Of a stretch of 64,000 nt of DNA, positions 34,261-43,005 are shown piece by piece. Location: contig NC_023036.2 of the NCBI RefSeq assembly GCF_000317305.3, positions 4,836,001 through 4,900,000 of the forward strand. The letters run 5' to 3'. The number at the start of each line of letters is the position of its first letter. The stretch's first letter is position 1. Under the pieces are notes generated by a model. That model did no database searches, was not told the DNA's origin, and saw nothing but the letters and a program-made list of their open reading frames with translations. A program made the position numbers and the translations under genes. Origin of the DNA: Mycolicibacterium neoaurum VKM Ac-1815D (GTDB taxonomy: Bacteria > Actinomycetota > Actinomycetes > Mycobacteriales > Mycobacteriaceae).

Positions 34261-36880
34261 CCCCGGGCAGGTAGAGCTCCAGCAAGCCCGTCGGCAGCGC
34301 GTTCGCGCCGGTGATCGCACTGATCGCCGAGATGCTGGCGGGCTTGGGGGTGCGCTCGAGCTCAGGGGTGCTGGGATCGGAACCGTACAGCCCGAACTGC
34401 AGGTGATAGCCGTCGGCCCACTCCAGGTTGTCGACGAACGACCAGTACGTGTATCCACGGATATCGGTGCCGTGGGACACCAGATCCTGCACCACCGCGA
34501 TGTGATTGACGATATAGCCGGGCCGCTTGGTGTCGTCATCGTCGGCGACACCGTTCTCGGTGATCCACAACGGTTTTCCGTAGGACGCGGCCACCTCGAG
34601 CACCTCGCGGAAGCCGCCGGGGTCGATGGGCTGGTTGAAATCACTACAGGTCTGCTCGGCTGCCTGGCAGCGCAGCGGGATGCCCTGCAAGAAGTTGAAT
34701 CCGGGCACGGGCGCGAACCCGAAGCCGACCATCGGCTGCGAGCCGTAGTACTGCACGCCCATGAAGTCGACCTTGTCGGCGAAGCCGGGTCGCACCTCGT
34801 CGGCGTCCTTGTGCCCGTCGAAGTTCAGGTCGACCCAGCCGTCGATGACGGCATTGGGGAACCATTCGTTGAAGACCCGGTTCCAGGCGTCGGCGGCGGC
34901 CACATCCTGTGGGTTCACCGGATCGGACGGGCGAGCCGGAACCATGTTGTTGGCGAAGCCGACGAACGCCGTCGCGTCGTACTTGTGGATGGCGTCATAG
35001 GCCGCCACATGGCCACGGGCCTCGTTGACCAGGAAATGCACGGCAAGGTCAGGGCGCAACACACCGGGTGGCCAGGCCGGGACGATGCCCGGGATGGACA
35101 GGAACTGGGTCATCACCGGCGGGACCGGCTCGTTGATGGTGACCCAGTTGTCGACCTGATCGCCGAAAGTCCATGCCAGATAGGCGGCGTACTTCTCGAA
35201 CTCGACCGGGGTCTGCGCAGACAACCACCCGGCGCGCTCGACGGGCAGACCCAATTGGGTCAGCGGACGGGCCGCGACCGGGTCGTGTATCCAGATCGGC
35301 AACGTGAAGTGGTTGACCGTCACCAACGGTTCGAGTCCGTGCGCACGCAGCGCCGCGAACACCGCCCGGTAGTGGGCGACCTCTTCCTGATTGGCCAACG
35401 CATCGAGCGCCTGCAGATCGGCAAGGCTGACCCCACCGCCCTCGTCGCCGATGTCGATGGCGGCCGTCGAATTCGGGAAGATCCGGCTCCACTCGATGGA
35501 CATCCGGAAGGTGTTCATCCCCAACTCGTTTCGGGCCAGTTCGGCATCGGACTCATAAGACACATAGGTGCCCGGCCCGTTCTCCGGCAGTCCCTTGGTC
35601 AGCCCGAGGGCTTGGTTGAGGGGGTCGTGCACCCAGGCGTACCAATCCGAGTTCGGGTCGATCGGAGAACCGGGACCGCCCTCGGCCTGGAATCCGGCGT
35701 GCGCCACGCCCCAATGGAAATCGTCGGGGAACGACAGGTCGATGCCGGAGACCGGTGCGACGGTGACGGTGATCGTCTTGGCCACCGCGTGACCGCCGCC
35801 GGGGTTCAGCAACTGCCCGATGATCGGTATGTGTTGGAGAAATCCGAGCGGGCCGTGCCAGTGCACGCCGGAGTGCTCGTCGGACACCACCACCGTGAAA
35901 CTGTCCTGTCCGCCGATCGCGGCCATCGCATTCATCGGCCGGTAGATGAAGGCACCGGTGTTCTTGTCGATCACGACCGAACCACCGTTGGCCGGCCGTC
36001 CCACCACCGTGTAGGTGAGGGCGTCACCGTCGGGATCAGATGCGCCGACGTTGCCGGTGACCAGACCCGTGCTGGTCTGGGTGGTCTCGCCGGAGTAGTC
36101 GATGCGGGGACCGGAGTTGAAGAATTCGCGCCGGACGAAGGCCAGGACCGCCCACAGCGACGGCGGACCGGTCGGACCGGCAGGCAGGCCCGCGGCGAAA
36201 GGCGCCAACACCGCACCCACGAAGCTGCGGATCACATTGACCACGTAGCTGACAGCGGTCACCGGGTTGGGCAGCGTGGGCGTCCACGCCGTGGTCACCT
36301 CGTTGGCGGACAGTGCAGCGGCCGACGACGCGGCGACCTCGGGAAGCGGCGCGGTCGCGCTCGAGCGTTCGGCCGAGACCGACAGCGACCGTGCGTCCTG
36401 CCGGGTGTCGGCGGGTTCGGGTGCCTCCTGGGTGGTCTGGGTATCGCGTGTCTCGAAGGCGTTGCGGGTGGCCGCATTTCCGTCCGATGGCCTCAGCGGT
36501 GCGTCGTTCGGCGGCGCGTCGGTCCCTTCGGCCTCCTCTACCGGGCCGGCCTCGTTGTCCTCAACCACAGGCTCTTCGGTGTCGAGTTCCTCGGTAGCAT
36601 CTTCGCCGACCGAGTCTTCCTCGGGAGCGTCTTCCTCGACAGCCTCTTCCTCGGGTGTGCCTTGTTCCGGCGCGCCGACCTGGGTCTGCGCACCGTCGGT
36701 CGTGTCGTCACCGGCGTCCGTTCTCACCGACTCCCGGTTGTCCGGCGCGTCCTGAGAGCTCGGGGAATCACGGGAGTCCGCGGCGGGCGAATCGGCCAAC
36801 GCCAAACCCGGTGAACCCGTTCCGATGGCGGTCCAAATACCGACCGCCATTGCCAACCCCGCCGCCCGACCACAACGCAT
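34241..36880 (-). CDS. Exported GH1 beta-glucosidase with VCBS-like domain
   Basis: An 879-residue secreted protein. A signal peptide (~1-29, ends LALA-DSP) is followed by an acidic Glu/Asp/Pro-rich stretch (~30-165) and a hydrophobic linker (~200-255). A VCBS/Ig-like beta domain with SDPDGDALTYTVVGRPANGG spans ~265-378. A glycoside hydrolase family 1 domain occupies ~380-850. The acid/base Glu584 (TINEP) and nucleophile Glu775 (ITENG) are both present, so it should cleave beta-glucosides or beta-galactosides. GH1 enzymes are mostly cytosolic, so an exported multi-domain form is unusual. ATG 36880 begins the signal peptide; the frame continues open upstream without a convincing start. Confidence 0.82.
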   Translation of the reverse strand: MRCGRAAGLAMAVGIWTAIGTGSPGLALADSPAADSRDSPSSQDAPDNRESVRTDAGDDTTDGAQTQVGAPEQGTPEEEAVEEDAPEEDSVGEDATEELDTEEPVVEDNEAGPVEEAEGTDAPPNDAPLRPSDGNAATRNAFETRDTQTTQEAPEPADTRQDARSLSVSAERSSATAPLPEVAASSAAALSANEVTTAWTPTLPNPVTAVSYVVNVIRSFVGAVLAPFAAGLPAGPTGPPSLWAVLAFVRREFFNSGPRIDYSGETTQTSTGLVTGNVGASDPDGDALTYTVVGRPANGGSVVIDKNTGAFIYRPMNAMAAIGGQDSFTVVVSDEHSGVHWHGPLGFLQHIPIIGQLLNPGGGHAVAKTITVTVAPVSGIDLSFPDDFHWGVAHAGFQAEGGPGSPIDPNSDWYAWVHDPLNQALGLTKGLPENGPGTYVSYESDAELARNELGMNTFRMSIEWSRIFPNSTAAIDIGDEGGGVSLADLQALDALANQEEVAHYRAVFAALRAHGLEPLVTVNHFTLPIWIHDPVAARPLTQLGLPVERAGWLSAQTPVEFEKYAAYLAWTFGDQVDNWVTINEPVPPVMTQFLSIPGIVPAWPPGVLRPDLAVHFLVNEARGHVAAYDAIHKYDATAFVGFANNMVPARPSDPVNPQDVAAADAWNRVFNEWFPNAVIDGWVDLNFDGHKDADEVRPGFADKVDFMGVQYYGSQPMVGFGFAPVPGFNFLQGIPLRCQAAEQTCSDFNQPIDPGGFREVLEVAASYGKPLWITENGVADDDDTKRPGYIVNHIAVVQDLVSHGTDIRGYTYWSFVDNLEWADGYHLQFGLYGSDPSTPELERTPKPASISAISAITGANALPTGLLELYLPGVTGIPA

Positions 36881-36932
36881 GCATTTCCGTATACACGCTC
36901 GACACCGTCGGTGACCGCGTTTTGGCCGGTCT

Positions 36933-38582
36933 TCAGTGCCGCAGCCCCGCGAGAAGTCGCTTACCCAAGGGCGGACGCGGCGCGGTGGCCGCCGCAGCGA
37001 GCATGTCGGGGACCTGGGTGAACTTGCCCCGCGGCCGAACCCCGCCACCTCGCGCGATCTCGGCCGCATCGATGGCACGCCAGCCCGCGGCGTCAACGAC
37101 CGCGGGCTGGCGGCCTCGGACGAGCTTGTCCAGCGCCGCCGGCCTGTGATCCGGGTCGCCGAGCCGTCCTCGGTTGTAGTCTTCGACCAGCCGGTGCACG
37201 GTCTCGGCCGCACACGACTTGTTCGAGCCGATGAAGCCCGTCGGGCCGCGTTTGATCCAGCCGGCCACATAGGTCCCCGGCGAATCGACCACCCGGCCAC
37301 CGTCGTTGGGCACGACGCCCGCCCGCTCGTCGAATGGCAGATCCGCGATCGCTTTGCCGCGGTATCCGATCGAGGTGAGCACCATGCCGGCCTCGAGCAC
37401 GCCGGCACCGGATCCGGTGAACTCGATACCGGTGACTCGCTGGTCGCCGAGTACGCGATGCGGTGTCACGTTGTAGGCCAACCTGATTCGCGGCCGCGTG
37501 ATCGGCGCCGACGCGTCCCCGAGTTTGGCGAGGATCTCCAGCTTGTTCCTGGTCAGGGGATCGGTCACGCCGGCCAGGTCCACGATCACCTGTTGGTGGT
37601 CGGCCGCATCGAGCACCACATCGCAGGTGGTGGTCAGGCCGATGAGTTCGGGCAGGGTGAAGGCCGAGAACTGCGGACCCCGCCTCGCCGCGATCACCAC
37701 TTCCTGGACGCGGGAAGACCGCAGGGCACGCAGCGCGTGATCGGCGATATCGGTGCGCGCCAACTGATCCGGGTCGGAGGTCAGGATGCGGGCGACGTCG
37801 AGTGCGACGTTGCCGTTGCCGATGATGACAACTCGCTCACCGCTGAGGTCCACCGCCAGATCGGTGAAGTCGGGATGGCCGTTGAACCACGCCACCACCT
37901 CGGTGGCGGTACCGGTTCCGGGCAGGTTCATCCCCTCGATATCGAGTCGACGATCATTGGGCGCGCCCACGGCATAGAGCACGGCGTGATGGTGCTCGAG
38001 CAGATCGGCATGCGAAATATGCTTGCCCACCTCGACATTGAGATAGAGAGTCAGGCCGTTCTGCTCGGCCATCCGGTCGAAGAGCTTGGTGACCCGCTTG
38101 GTGCTCTGATGGTCCGGCGCGACTCCGGCCCGAACCAGGCCGTAGGGCGTCGGCAGCTTTTCGAACATGTTCACCCGGACCCCTCGCTGGGTGAGCAGCT
38201 CGTCGGCCGCGTACATGGCCGCCGGCCCGGACCCGACGATCGCCACCGTCAGCGGACCCTTGCGCGGTTCGATCCGTGGCGCCTCGATCACCGGGGCCAG
38301 TTTCGAGGTCGGCGGAATCCGACCTTCCCGTTTCGGATAGAACGCCGCGTTCAGCTCGATGAACGGCAGCTGGTTGTCGGTCAGCTTGGTATCCGGCGAG
38401 ATGGCCCCGACCGGACACGCGCTGACACAGGCGCCACAGTCGACACAGGCCAGCGGGTCGATGTAGAGCATTTCCGCGGTCGCGAAGCCCGGCTCATCCG
38501 GTGAGGGATGGATGCAGTTGACCGGGCACGCATAGACACAGGACCCGTCGCTGCAACACGACTGGGTGACGACATGCGGCAT
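36933..38582 (-). CDS. fprB: Ferredoxin/ferredoxin-NADP reductase FprB
   Basis: A 549-residue fusion. The N-terminal ferredoxin domain has two cysteine clusters, CCSDGSCVYACPVNC (~9-23) and CVDCGACVSACPV (~46-58). The C-terminal adrenodoxin-reductase-like domain has the FAD-binding VAIVGSGPAAMYAADELL (~113-130) and an NADP-binding region RVVIIGNGNVALDVARIL. It transfers electrons from NADPH through its own iron-sulfur clusters. The M. tuberculosis FprB ortholog Rv0886 is 575 residues. It starts at ATG 38582, eight bases after the AurF-like gene on the same strand, so the two may be one transcript. Confidence 0.94.
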   Translation of the reverse strand: MPHVVTQSCCSDGSCVYACPVNCIHPSPDEPGFATAEMLYIDPLACVDCGACVSACPVGAISPDTKLTDNQLPFIELNAAFYPKREGRIPPTSKLAPVIEAPRIEPRKGPLTVAIVGSGPAAMYAADELLTQRGVRVNMFEKLPTPYGLVRAGVAPDHQSTKRVTKLFDRMAEQNGLTLYLNVEVGKHISHADLLEHHHAVLYAVGAPNDRRLDIEGMNLPGTGTATEVVAWFNGHPDFTDLAVDLSGERVVIIGNGNVALDVARILTSDPDQLARTDIADHALRALRSSRVQEVVIAARRGPQFSAFTLPELIGLTTTCDVVLDAADHQQVIVDLAGVTDPLTRNKLEILAKLGDASAPITRPRIRLAYNVTPHRVLGDQRVTGIEFTGSGAGVLEAGMVLTSIGYRGKAIADLPFDERAGVVPNDGGRVVDSPGTYVAGWIKRGPTGFIGSNKSCAAETVHRLVEDYNRGRLGDPDHRPAALDKLVRGRQPAVVDAAGWRAIDAAEIARGGGVRPRGKFTQVPDMLAAAATAPRPPLGKRLLAGLRH

Positions 38583-38590
38583 GACCGACG

Positions 38591-39619
38591 CTAGGCCACG
38601 CTGACCAGGTGCTCGCGCGCAGGTTCACTGCGGTAACGGGCCGGCGGTCCGTCGATCTTGCAGAGCTTCCAGATCAGCTTCGCGACCGGGTTCATCAGCC
38701 CGGTGTCATGGCACAGCATGCGCACGTCGGAGAACATGTTGCGCAGGAACATCCGGGATTCGGGCGCCGAGAAGAAGATCTCCTTGCGCACCGAGCGCGG
38801 AATGTCGAATTCCTTCCAGAATTCACGCGGCGGCACCACGATCGCCGAACACAGGATGCGCATGGTGAGCGGGACGAAGATCGACAGCATCCAGCGCTGC
38901 TTGCGGCGCAGCGTCGGCACCCGCTTGTGCAGGTACTGGTGCGCGAAGGAGATGTGCCGCGCCTCCTCGGCGACGTGAATCGCCATGACACGCTCCATGA
39001 TCGGATGCAGGGACTTACCCTCGCGCAGCACGTTCTTCTGGGTGTGGTCGATGGGTTCCTCGCCGGCGAGAACGCCGAAGAAGAACGGGATGGGGAACGG
39101 GCCGGCGGCCAGCGGGATGATCGGCTGCAGCCACTTCAGCAGCTTGGGCATACCGGGGACGTCCACGCCCATCCGGTTCACCATCTCCTGGAACATCAGG
39201 GTGTGGTTGCACTCTTCGACCGACTCGTGCAGGCAGTAGCGGTATTCCGGTGAGCCGTTGGGCACCCAGAACGAGTACTCCATGAGGCCGCGGATGAGGA
39301 TGTTCTCGAAGTGCAGACCGACCTTGGCCACATTGGCCTGGCGCCACATGCCGATCTCGATCTGCCGATCGACGGGCTGAGCCTGGTACCACGGGTGGCC
39401 GCCGATCGGGTCGGTGGCGGGCAGGATCCAGCGCTCGTCGTTGGGGATCACGGCGAATTCCGGCGAATCCCATTCGATGTCGTTGAACGGGTTGAAGCTA
39501 CGGCGGACGGAGCCCTCGGAGAGGGTCTGCAACATCTCGACGTACTCGGTGTCATCCCGGACATCCATGTTCTTGCGCCACCGCTGGATCACGCGTGTCC
39601 TGGCTTCTTTGACCGCCAT
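38591..39619 (-). CDS. AurF-like diiron oxygenase (Rv0885-like)
   Basis: A 342-residue helical diiron protein. The two metal motifs are EECNH (VEECNHTLMFQEM, ~132-144) and EEARH (VAEEARHISFAHQYL, ~213-227), as in p-aminobenzoate N-oxygenase AurF and related proteins. The M. tuberculosis counterpart is Rv0885. It is followed by fprB, whose product could supply electrons to the diiron centre. ATG 39619 has an AAGGAGG ribosome site within a repeated leader. CRP is known to control Rv0885 together with serC in M. tuberculosis, and a CRP-type site lies 144 bases upstream here. Confidence 0.86.
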   Translation of the reverse strand: MAVKEARTRVIQRWRKNMDVRDDTEYVEMLQTLSEGSVRRSFNPFNDIEWDSPEFAVIPNDERWILPATDPIGGHPWYQAQPVDRQIEIGMWRQANVAKVGLHFENILIRGLMEYSFWVPNGSPEYRYCLHESVEECNHTLMFQEMVNRMGVDVPGMPKLLKWLQPIIPLAAGPFPIPFFFGVLAGEEPIDHTQKNVLREGKSLHPIMERVMAIHVAEEARHISFAHQYLHKRVPTLRRKQRWMLSIFVPLTMRILCSAIVVPPREFWKEFDIPRSVRKEIFFSAPESRMFLRNMFSDVRMLCHDTGLMNPVAKLIWKLCKIDGPPARYRSEPAREHLVSVA

Positions 39620-39630
39620 GTCGAGGCCTC

Positions 39631-39658
39631 CTTGCCTTGCCCGGCTTGCCTTGCCCGG
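39631..39658. repeat. 14-base tandem duplication in 5' leader of AurF-like gene
   Basis: CTTGCCTTGCCCGG occurs twice back to back (39631-39644 and 39645-39658) with no mismatch. It lies directly upstream of the ribosome-binding site of the gene beginning at 39619. A slipped-strand origin is likely. It could alter leader folding or the spacing between promoter and start. Confidence 0.85.
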
Positions 39659-39762
39659 GGGTTTACATTCGATCGCTCGATGTCTAGGAACAGTACCCGC
39701 GGTCCCACTAAATAAACAGGGGTTTTGCCCAGCTGTGGGGCAGCCGGGTTACCTGGGTCACA

Positions 39763-39778
39763 TGTGACCGCAGTCACT
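39763..39778. promoter_or_regulatory. CRP-type site between AurF-like gene and SPFH/serC
   Basis: TGTGA-CCGCAG-TCACT matches the mycobacterial CRP consensus TGTGA-N6-TCACA at nine of ten fixed bases. It overlaps a 14-base perfect palindrome (GGTCACATGTGACC, 39756-39769). CRP (Rv3676) binding between serC and Rv0885 is established in M. tuberculosis. Here the site is centred about 61 bases before the transcription start predicted for the SPFH gene, a class I activation distance. Confidence 0.68.
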
Positions 39779-39819
39779 GTTTTGGTGCAGTTGGGCGGCA
39801 AAAGTGACATCCCCGTAGC

Positions 39820-39825
39820 TAAGAT
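39820..39825 (+). promoter_or_regulatory. -10 box for the SPFH gene
   Basis: TAAGAT fits the mycobacterial -10 consensus TANNNT and lies 32 bases before the ATG at 39858, leaving a short leader with GGGGAAG as ribosome site. The start of transcription is expected near 39832. Assigned by pattern only. Confidence 0.45.
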
Positions 39826-39857
39826 TCGCCCGTCACTCTCGGCGGACGGGGAAGCTC

Positions 39858-40853
39858 ATGAGTACACGAAAGCGCGTCGACATCACCGCCGGGACGGGGT
39901 CGGGCTCCGGCAGGAAGAAGAAGTTCCTCCTCGTCGGCGTCGCCGCGGTGTTAGTCGTCATCGGCGCGATCGTCCTGTCCTCGTGCGCCACCCAGATCGG
40001 GCCCGGACAAACCGCGGTCAAGGTCGACGACTACTGGCTGATCCCCGCGGATCCGAAGGTCGACGGGTGCATCGAACCGGAAACCTCGGCGTTCAACCCG
40101 CCGGGTGGTTTCACGGCCTACCGGTATCCATCCCGACAGATCAGCTGGGACGCCACCGGCAGCCCCGATTCCGAAGCCGATCCCACGATCGTGGTCTCCA
40201 ACGCCACCGCGCCGGCCGAGCTTCGGGTTCCCGTCGTCATCACCTTCGACCTGACCAGCGACTGCGACATGCTGATGGACTTCCACCGCGATTTCGGCAC
40301 CAAGTACCAGGGCTGGCTGGACGATGACGGCCTGGTCACCACCGGCTGGGTGAACCTGCTGCGCTACGTGATCGGGCAACCCGCCGAACAGGTGCTGATC
40401 AGCGTTGCCCAGAAATACACCTGGCGCGAGATCTGGAATGACGAGAAGGTGCGCATCGAGTTCCAGAACGCACTACGCGACGCGCTGCCCGGGGCCTCCA
40501 AGGCCCGTACCGACGGCCGGGAGTTCTTCACCAACTTCCAGGTGACCGTCATGAAACCGGACCCCGTGGACCAGGGCCTCAAGGACGCGATCATCGCCGA
40601 ACAGAAGGCCATCGCCGATGCCCGCGCCGCCGAGGCCAAAGGCGTCGCCGATGCGAACGCCGCGCGCGCCAAGGCCGAAGCGGACCGGGCCGCCGCCCAG
40701 GCTCAGACCGAACTCGCCCGCCAGGTCGCCCTGCAGAAGCAGGCCGAGATCGCCGGCTACCCCAATGTCGAGGCGTATCTGCGGGCGCTGGCAATCGAGC
40801 ATGGGCAGAACCCGTACCAGCCGACCTACGTGGTGCCCCAGGCCCAAGGCTGA
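39858..40853 (+). CDS. SPFH/Band 7-like protein with lipobox-like anchor
   Basis: A 331-residue protein. A basic N-terminus (RKKK) and one hydrophobic segment (~22-41) end in LSSC (Cys43), which fits both a membrane anchor and a lipobox. The central part (~46-230) has the SPFH/prohibitin layout (TDGREFFTNFQVTVMKPDP near the end). An Ala/Glu/Lys-rich coiled coil (~235-295) follows. Such proteins form membrane scaffolds. It lies 44 bases before serC on the same strand and between serC and the CRP site, a gene not in this interval in M. tuberculosis. Function unknown. Confidence 0.75.
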   Translation: MSTRKRVDITAGTGSGSGRKKKFLLVGVAAVLVVIGAIVLSSCATQIGPGQTAVKVDDYWLIPADPKVDGCIEPETSAFNPPGGFTAYRYPSRQISWDATGSPDSEADPTIVVSNATAPAELRVPVVITFDLTSDCDMLMDFHRDFGTKYQGWLDDDGLVTTGWVNLLRYVIGQPAEQVLISVAQKYTWREIWNDEKVRIEFQNALRDALPGASKARTDGREFFTNFQVTVMKPDPVDQGLKDAIIAEQKAIADARAAEAKGVADANAARAKAEADRAAAQAQTELARQVALQKQAEIAGYPNVEAYLRALAIEHGQNPYQPTYVVPQAQG

Positions 40854-40884
40854 CCCAGCGGTAAAAACCATGTGCCCGGACCGA

Positions 40885-40890
40885 TAATCT
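40885..40890 (+). promoter_or_regulatory. -10 box for leaderless serC transcript
   Basis: TAATCT (within GATAATCT) ends seven bases before the serC ATG at 40898 and matches TANNNT, with no ribosome site between. serC should therefore have its own leaderless promoter in addition to any read-through from the SPFH gene. Confidence 0.55.
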
Positions 40891-40897
40891 TGGCGGT

Positions 40898-42004
40898 ATG
40901 GCCGAACTGACGATCCCCGCCGATATCAAGCCGAACGATGGACGGTTCGGCTGTGGACCGTCGAAGGTGCGGCCCGAGCAGTTGGCCGCCCTGGCCGCGG
41001 CGGGCGATCTGTTCGGCACCTCGCACCGGCAGGCGCCGATCAAGAATCTGGTCGGCCGCGTCCGTGACGGACTGCGTGAGCTGTTCTCCGTGCCCGACGG
41101 ATACGAGGTCATCCTCGGCAACGGCGGCTCGACGGCATTCTGGGACGCCGCGGCGTTCGGCCTGGTTGACAAGCGCTCGCTGCACCTGACCTACGGCGAG
41201 TTCAGCGCGAAGTTCGCGTCGTGCGTGGCCAAGAACCCGTTCGTCGGCGACCCGATCATCGTCAAGACCGACCCGGGGACCGCGCCGGAACCCACCTCGG
41301 ATCCGTCGGTGGACGTGGTTGCCTGGGCGCACAACGAGACCTCGACCGGTGTCGCGGTGCCGGTGCAGCGCCCCGCGGGTGACGCGCTGGTGCTCATCGA
41401 TGCCACCTCGGCTGCCGGTGGCCTGCCCGTCGACATCACCGATACCGACGCCTACTACTTCGCGCCGCAGAAGAACTTCGCCGGAGACGGCGGTCTGTGG
41501 CTTGCGGTGCTGTCGCCCGCGGCGCTGGCCCGCATCGACGCGATCGCCGCGAGCGGACGCTGGGTACCGGACTTCCTGTCGCTGCCGATCGCGGTCGAGA
41601 ACAGCCTCAAGAACCAGACCTACAACACCCCCGCCGTGGGCACGTTGATCCTGATGGCCGAACAACTGGACTGGCTCAACGGCAACGGCGGCCTGGACTG
41701 GGCGGTCAAGCGGACCGCCGACTCGTCACAGCGGCTGTACTCATGGGCAGAGTCGTCGGAGTTCGCGACCCCGTTCGTCGCCGACCCGGCGCTGCGCTCG
41801 CAGGTCGTGGGCACCATCGACTTCAACGATGACGTGGATGCCGCAGCGGTCGCCAAGGTGCTGCGCGCCAACGGGATCGTCGATACCGAGCCCTACCGCA
41901 AACTCGGCCGCAACCAGCTGCGCATCGCGATGTTCCCCGCCGTCGACCCCGAGGACATCAGCGCCCTGACCCAGTGCGTCGACTGGGTGGTCGCCAACCT
42001 CTGA
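40898..42004 (+). CDS. serC: Phosphoserine aminotransferase SerC
   Basis: A 368-residue class V aminotransferase that converts 3-phosphohydroxypyruvate and glutamate to phosphoserine in serine synthesis. The PLP lysine is in FAPQKNFAGDGG, and phosphate-handling blocks are FGTSHRQAP (~40-48) and NGGSTAFWDAA. The actinobacterial subtype matches Rv0884c (376 residues). It lacks a ribosome site and looks leaderless. sepH follows 70 bases downstream. Confidence 0.96.
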   Translation: MAELTIPADIKPNDGRFGCGPSKVRPEQLAALAAAGDLFGTSHRQAPIKNLVGRVRDGLRELFSVPDGYEVILGNGGSTAFWDAAAFGLVDKRSLHLTYGEFSAKFASCVAKNPFVGDPIIVKTDPGTAPEPTSDPSVDVVAWAHNETSTGVAVPVQRPAGDALVLIDATSAAGGLPVDITDTDAYYFAPQKNFAGDGGLWLAVLSPAALARIDAIAASGRWVPDFLSLPIAVENSLKNQTYNTPAVGTLILMAEQLDWLNGNGGLDWAVKRTADSSQRLYSWAESSEFATPFVADPALRSQVVGTIDFNDDVDAAAVAKVLRANGIVDTEPYRKLGRNQLRIAMFPAVDPEDISALTQCVDWVVANL

Positions 42005-42074
42005 GGCTGCCGACCTCAGCGTGTCTGCGCGGTAACGGACGGATAACAACGTAGGGTGCGCGAAGGAGGTCACT

Positions 42075-42998
42075 ATGCGGGAACTCAAGGTCGTCGGACT
42101 CGATGTGGACGGCAAACGAATCATCTGCGAGGCTCCCGACTCCGGTGACAACTTCGCCATCCGTGTCGACAATCGCCTGCGCGCTGCCGTGCGCGGCGAT
42201 AAGGCAACCTCAAATCAAACCGAGATCGAGGTCGAGGTGACCCAAGGATTGCGACCCAAAGAGATCCAGTCCAGGATCCGCGCGGGCGCATCCGTGGAAC
42301 AGGTCGCCGCGATCGCCGGTGAAGACATCGACCGGATCCGCCGATTCGCCAACCCGGTCCTGCTGGAGCGGGCGCGCGCGGCCGAACTCGCCACCGCCGC
42401 ACATCCGGTGCTGGCCGACGGACCGTCGGTGCTGACCCTGCTGGAGACCGTCACCACCGCGATGATCAACCGGGGTCTGGATCCGAACGCGACGAACTGG
42501 GATGCCTGGCGCAACGAGGACGGCCGCTGGACCGTTCAGCTGTCTTGGAAAGCAGGCAGGTCGGACCTGCAGGCACATTTCCGCTTCACTCCCGGATCAC
42601 ACGGGGGCACCGTGGTGGCCTTCGACGACAGTGCCTCCGAGCTGATCGATCCGAACTTCGCGCCGCGTCCGCTGCGGCCGGTGGCCGCTGTCGCGCAGCT
42701 GGATTTCGAGTCCCCCGCAGCCGCACCGGTGCCGGGACCTGTCACGCCGCCGGTGCCCGCGCCGGCCGCCGTCGCGCCGCCGGTCGCCCAGCCCGCTCCA
42801 CTTCCTCCCGTTGCGGCGCCGACGCCCCCGCCGGTGGCGCAGCCCGAGCCCGCCGTGGCGCAGACTTCCGAGGACACCGTCGCGGCGGCCGAGCCCGAGC
42901 CCGCGGCCCCCAAGCCGCGTCGTACCCGCAAGGCCAAGCCGTCCGTCCCGGCGTGGGAGGACGTGCTGCTGGGCGTGCGGTCCGGGACCCAGCGCTGA
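42075..42998 (+). CDS. sepH: Septation protein SepH
   Basis: A 307-residue protein. The N-terminal DUF3071 domain (~1-170) includes a helix-turn-helix-like part, RPKEIQSRIRAGASVEQVAAIAGEDIDRI (~61-89). A Pro/Ala/Val-rich linker (~215-275) and a basic tail PKPRRTRKAK follow. SepH is known in Streptomyces and mycobacteria to bind FtsZ and stimulate its assembly at division. The ortholog is Rv0883c. It starts at ATG after a strong AAGGAGGT ribosome site. The 13E12-family gene ends seven bases away, at the edge of the inserted block. Confidence 0.92.
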   Translation: MRELKVVGLDVDGKRIICEAPDSGDNFAIRVDNRLRAAVRGDKATSNQTEIEVEVTQGLRPKEIQSRIRAGASVEQVAAIAGEDIDRIRRFANPVLLERARAAELATAAHPVLADGPSVLTLLETVTTAMINRGLDPNATNWDAWRNEDGRWTVQLSWKAGRSDLQAHFRFTPGSHGGTVVAFDDSASELIDPNFAPRPLRPVAAVAQLDFESPAAAPVPGPVTPPVPAPAAVAPPVAQPAPLPPVAAPTPPPVAQPEPAVAQTSEDTVAAAEPEPAAPKPRRTRKAKPSVPAWEDVLLGVRSGTQR

Positions 42999-43005
42999 GC
43001 TTTCG

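Noticed and set aside
39756..39769. GGTCACATGTGACC as a separate regulator site
   Set aside because: It is a perfect palindrome but overlaps the better-supported CRP-type site. No adjacent regulator gene points to another protein.
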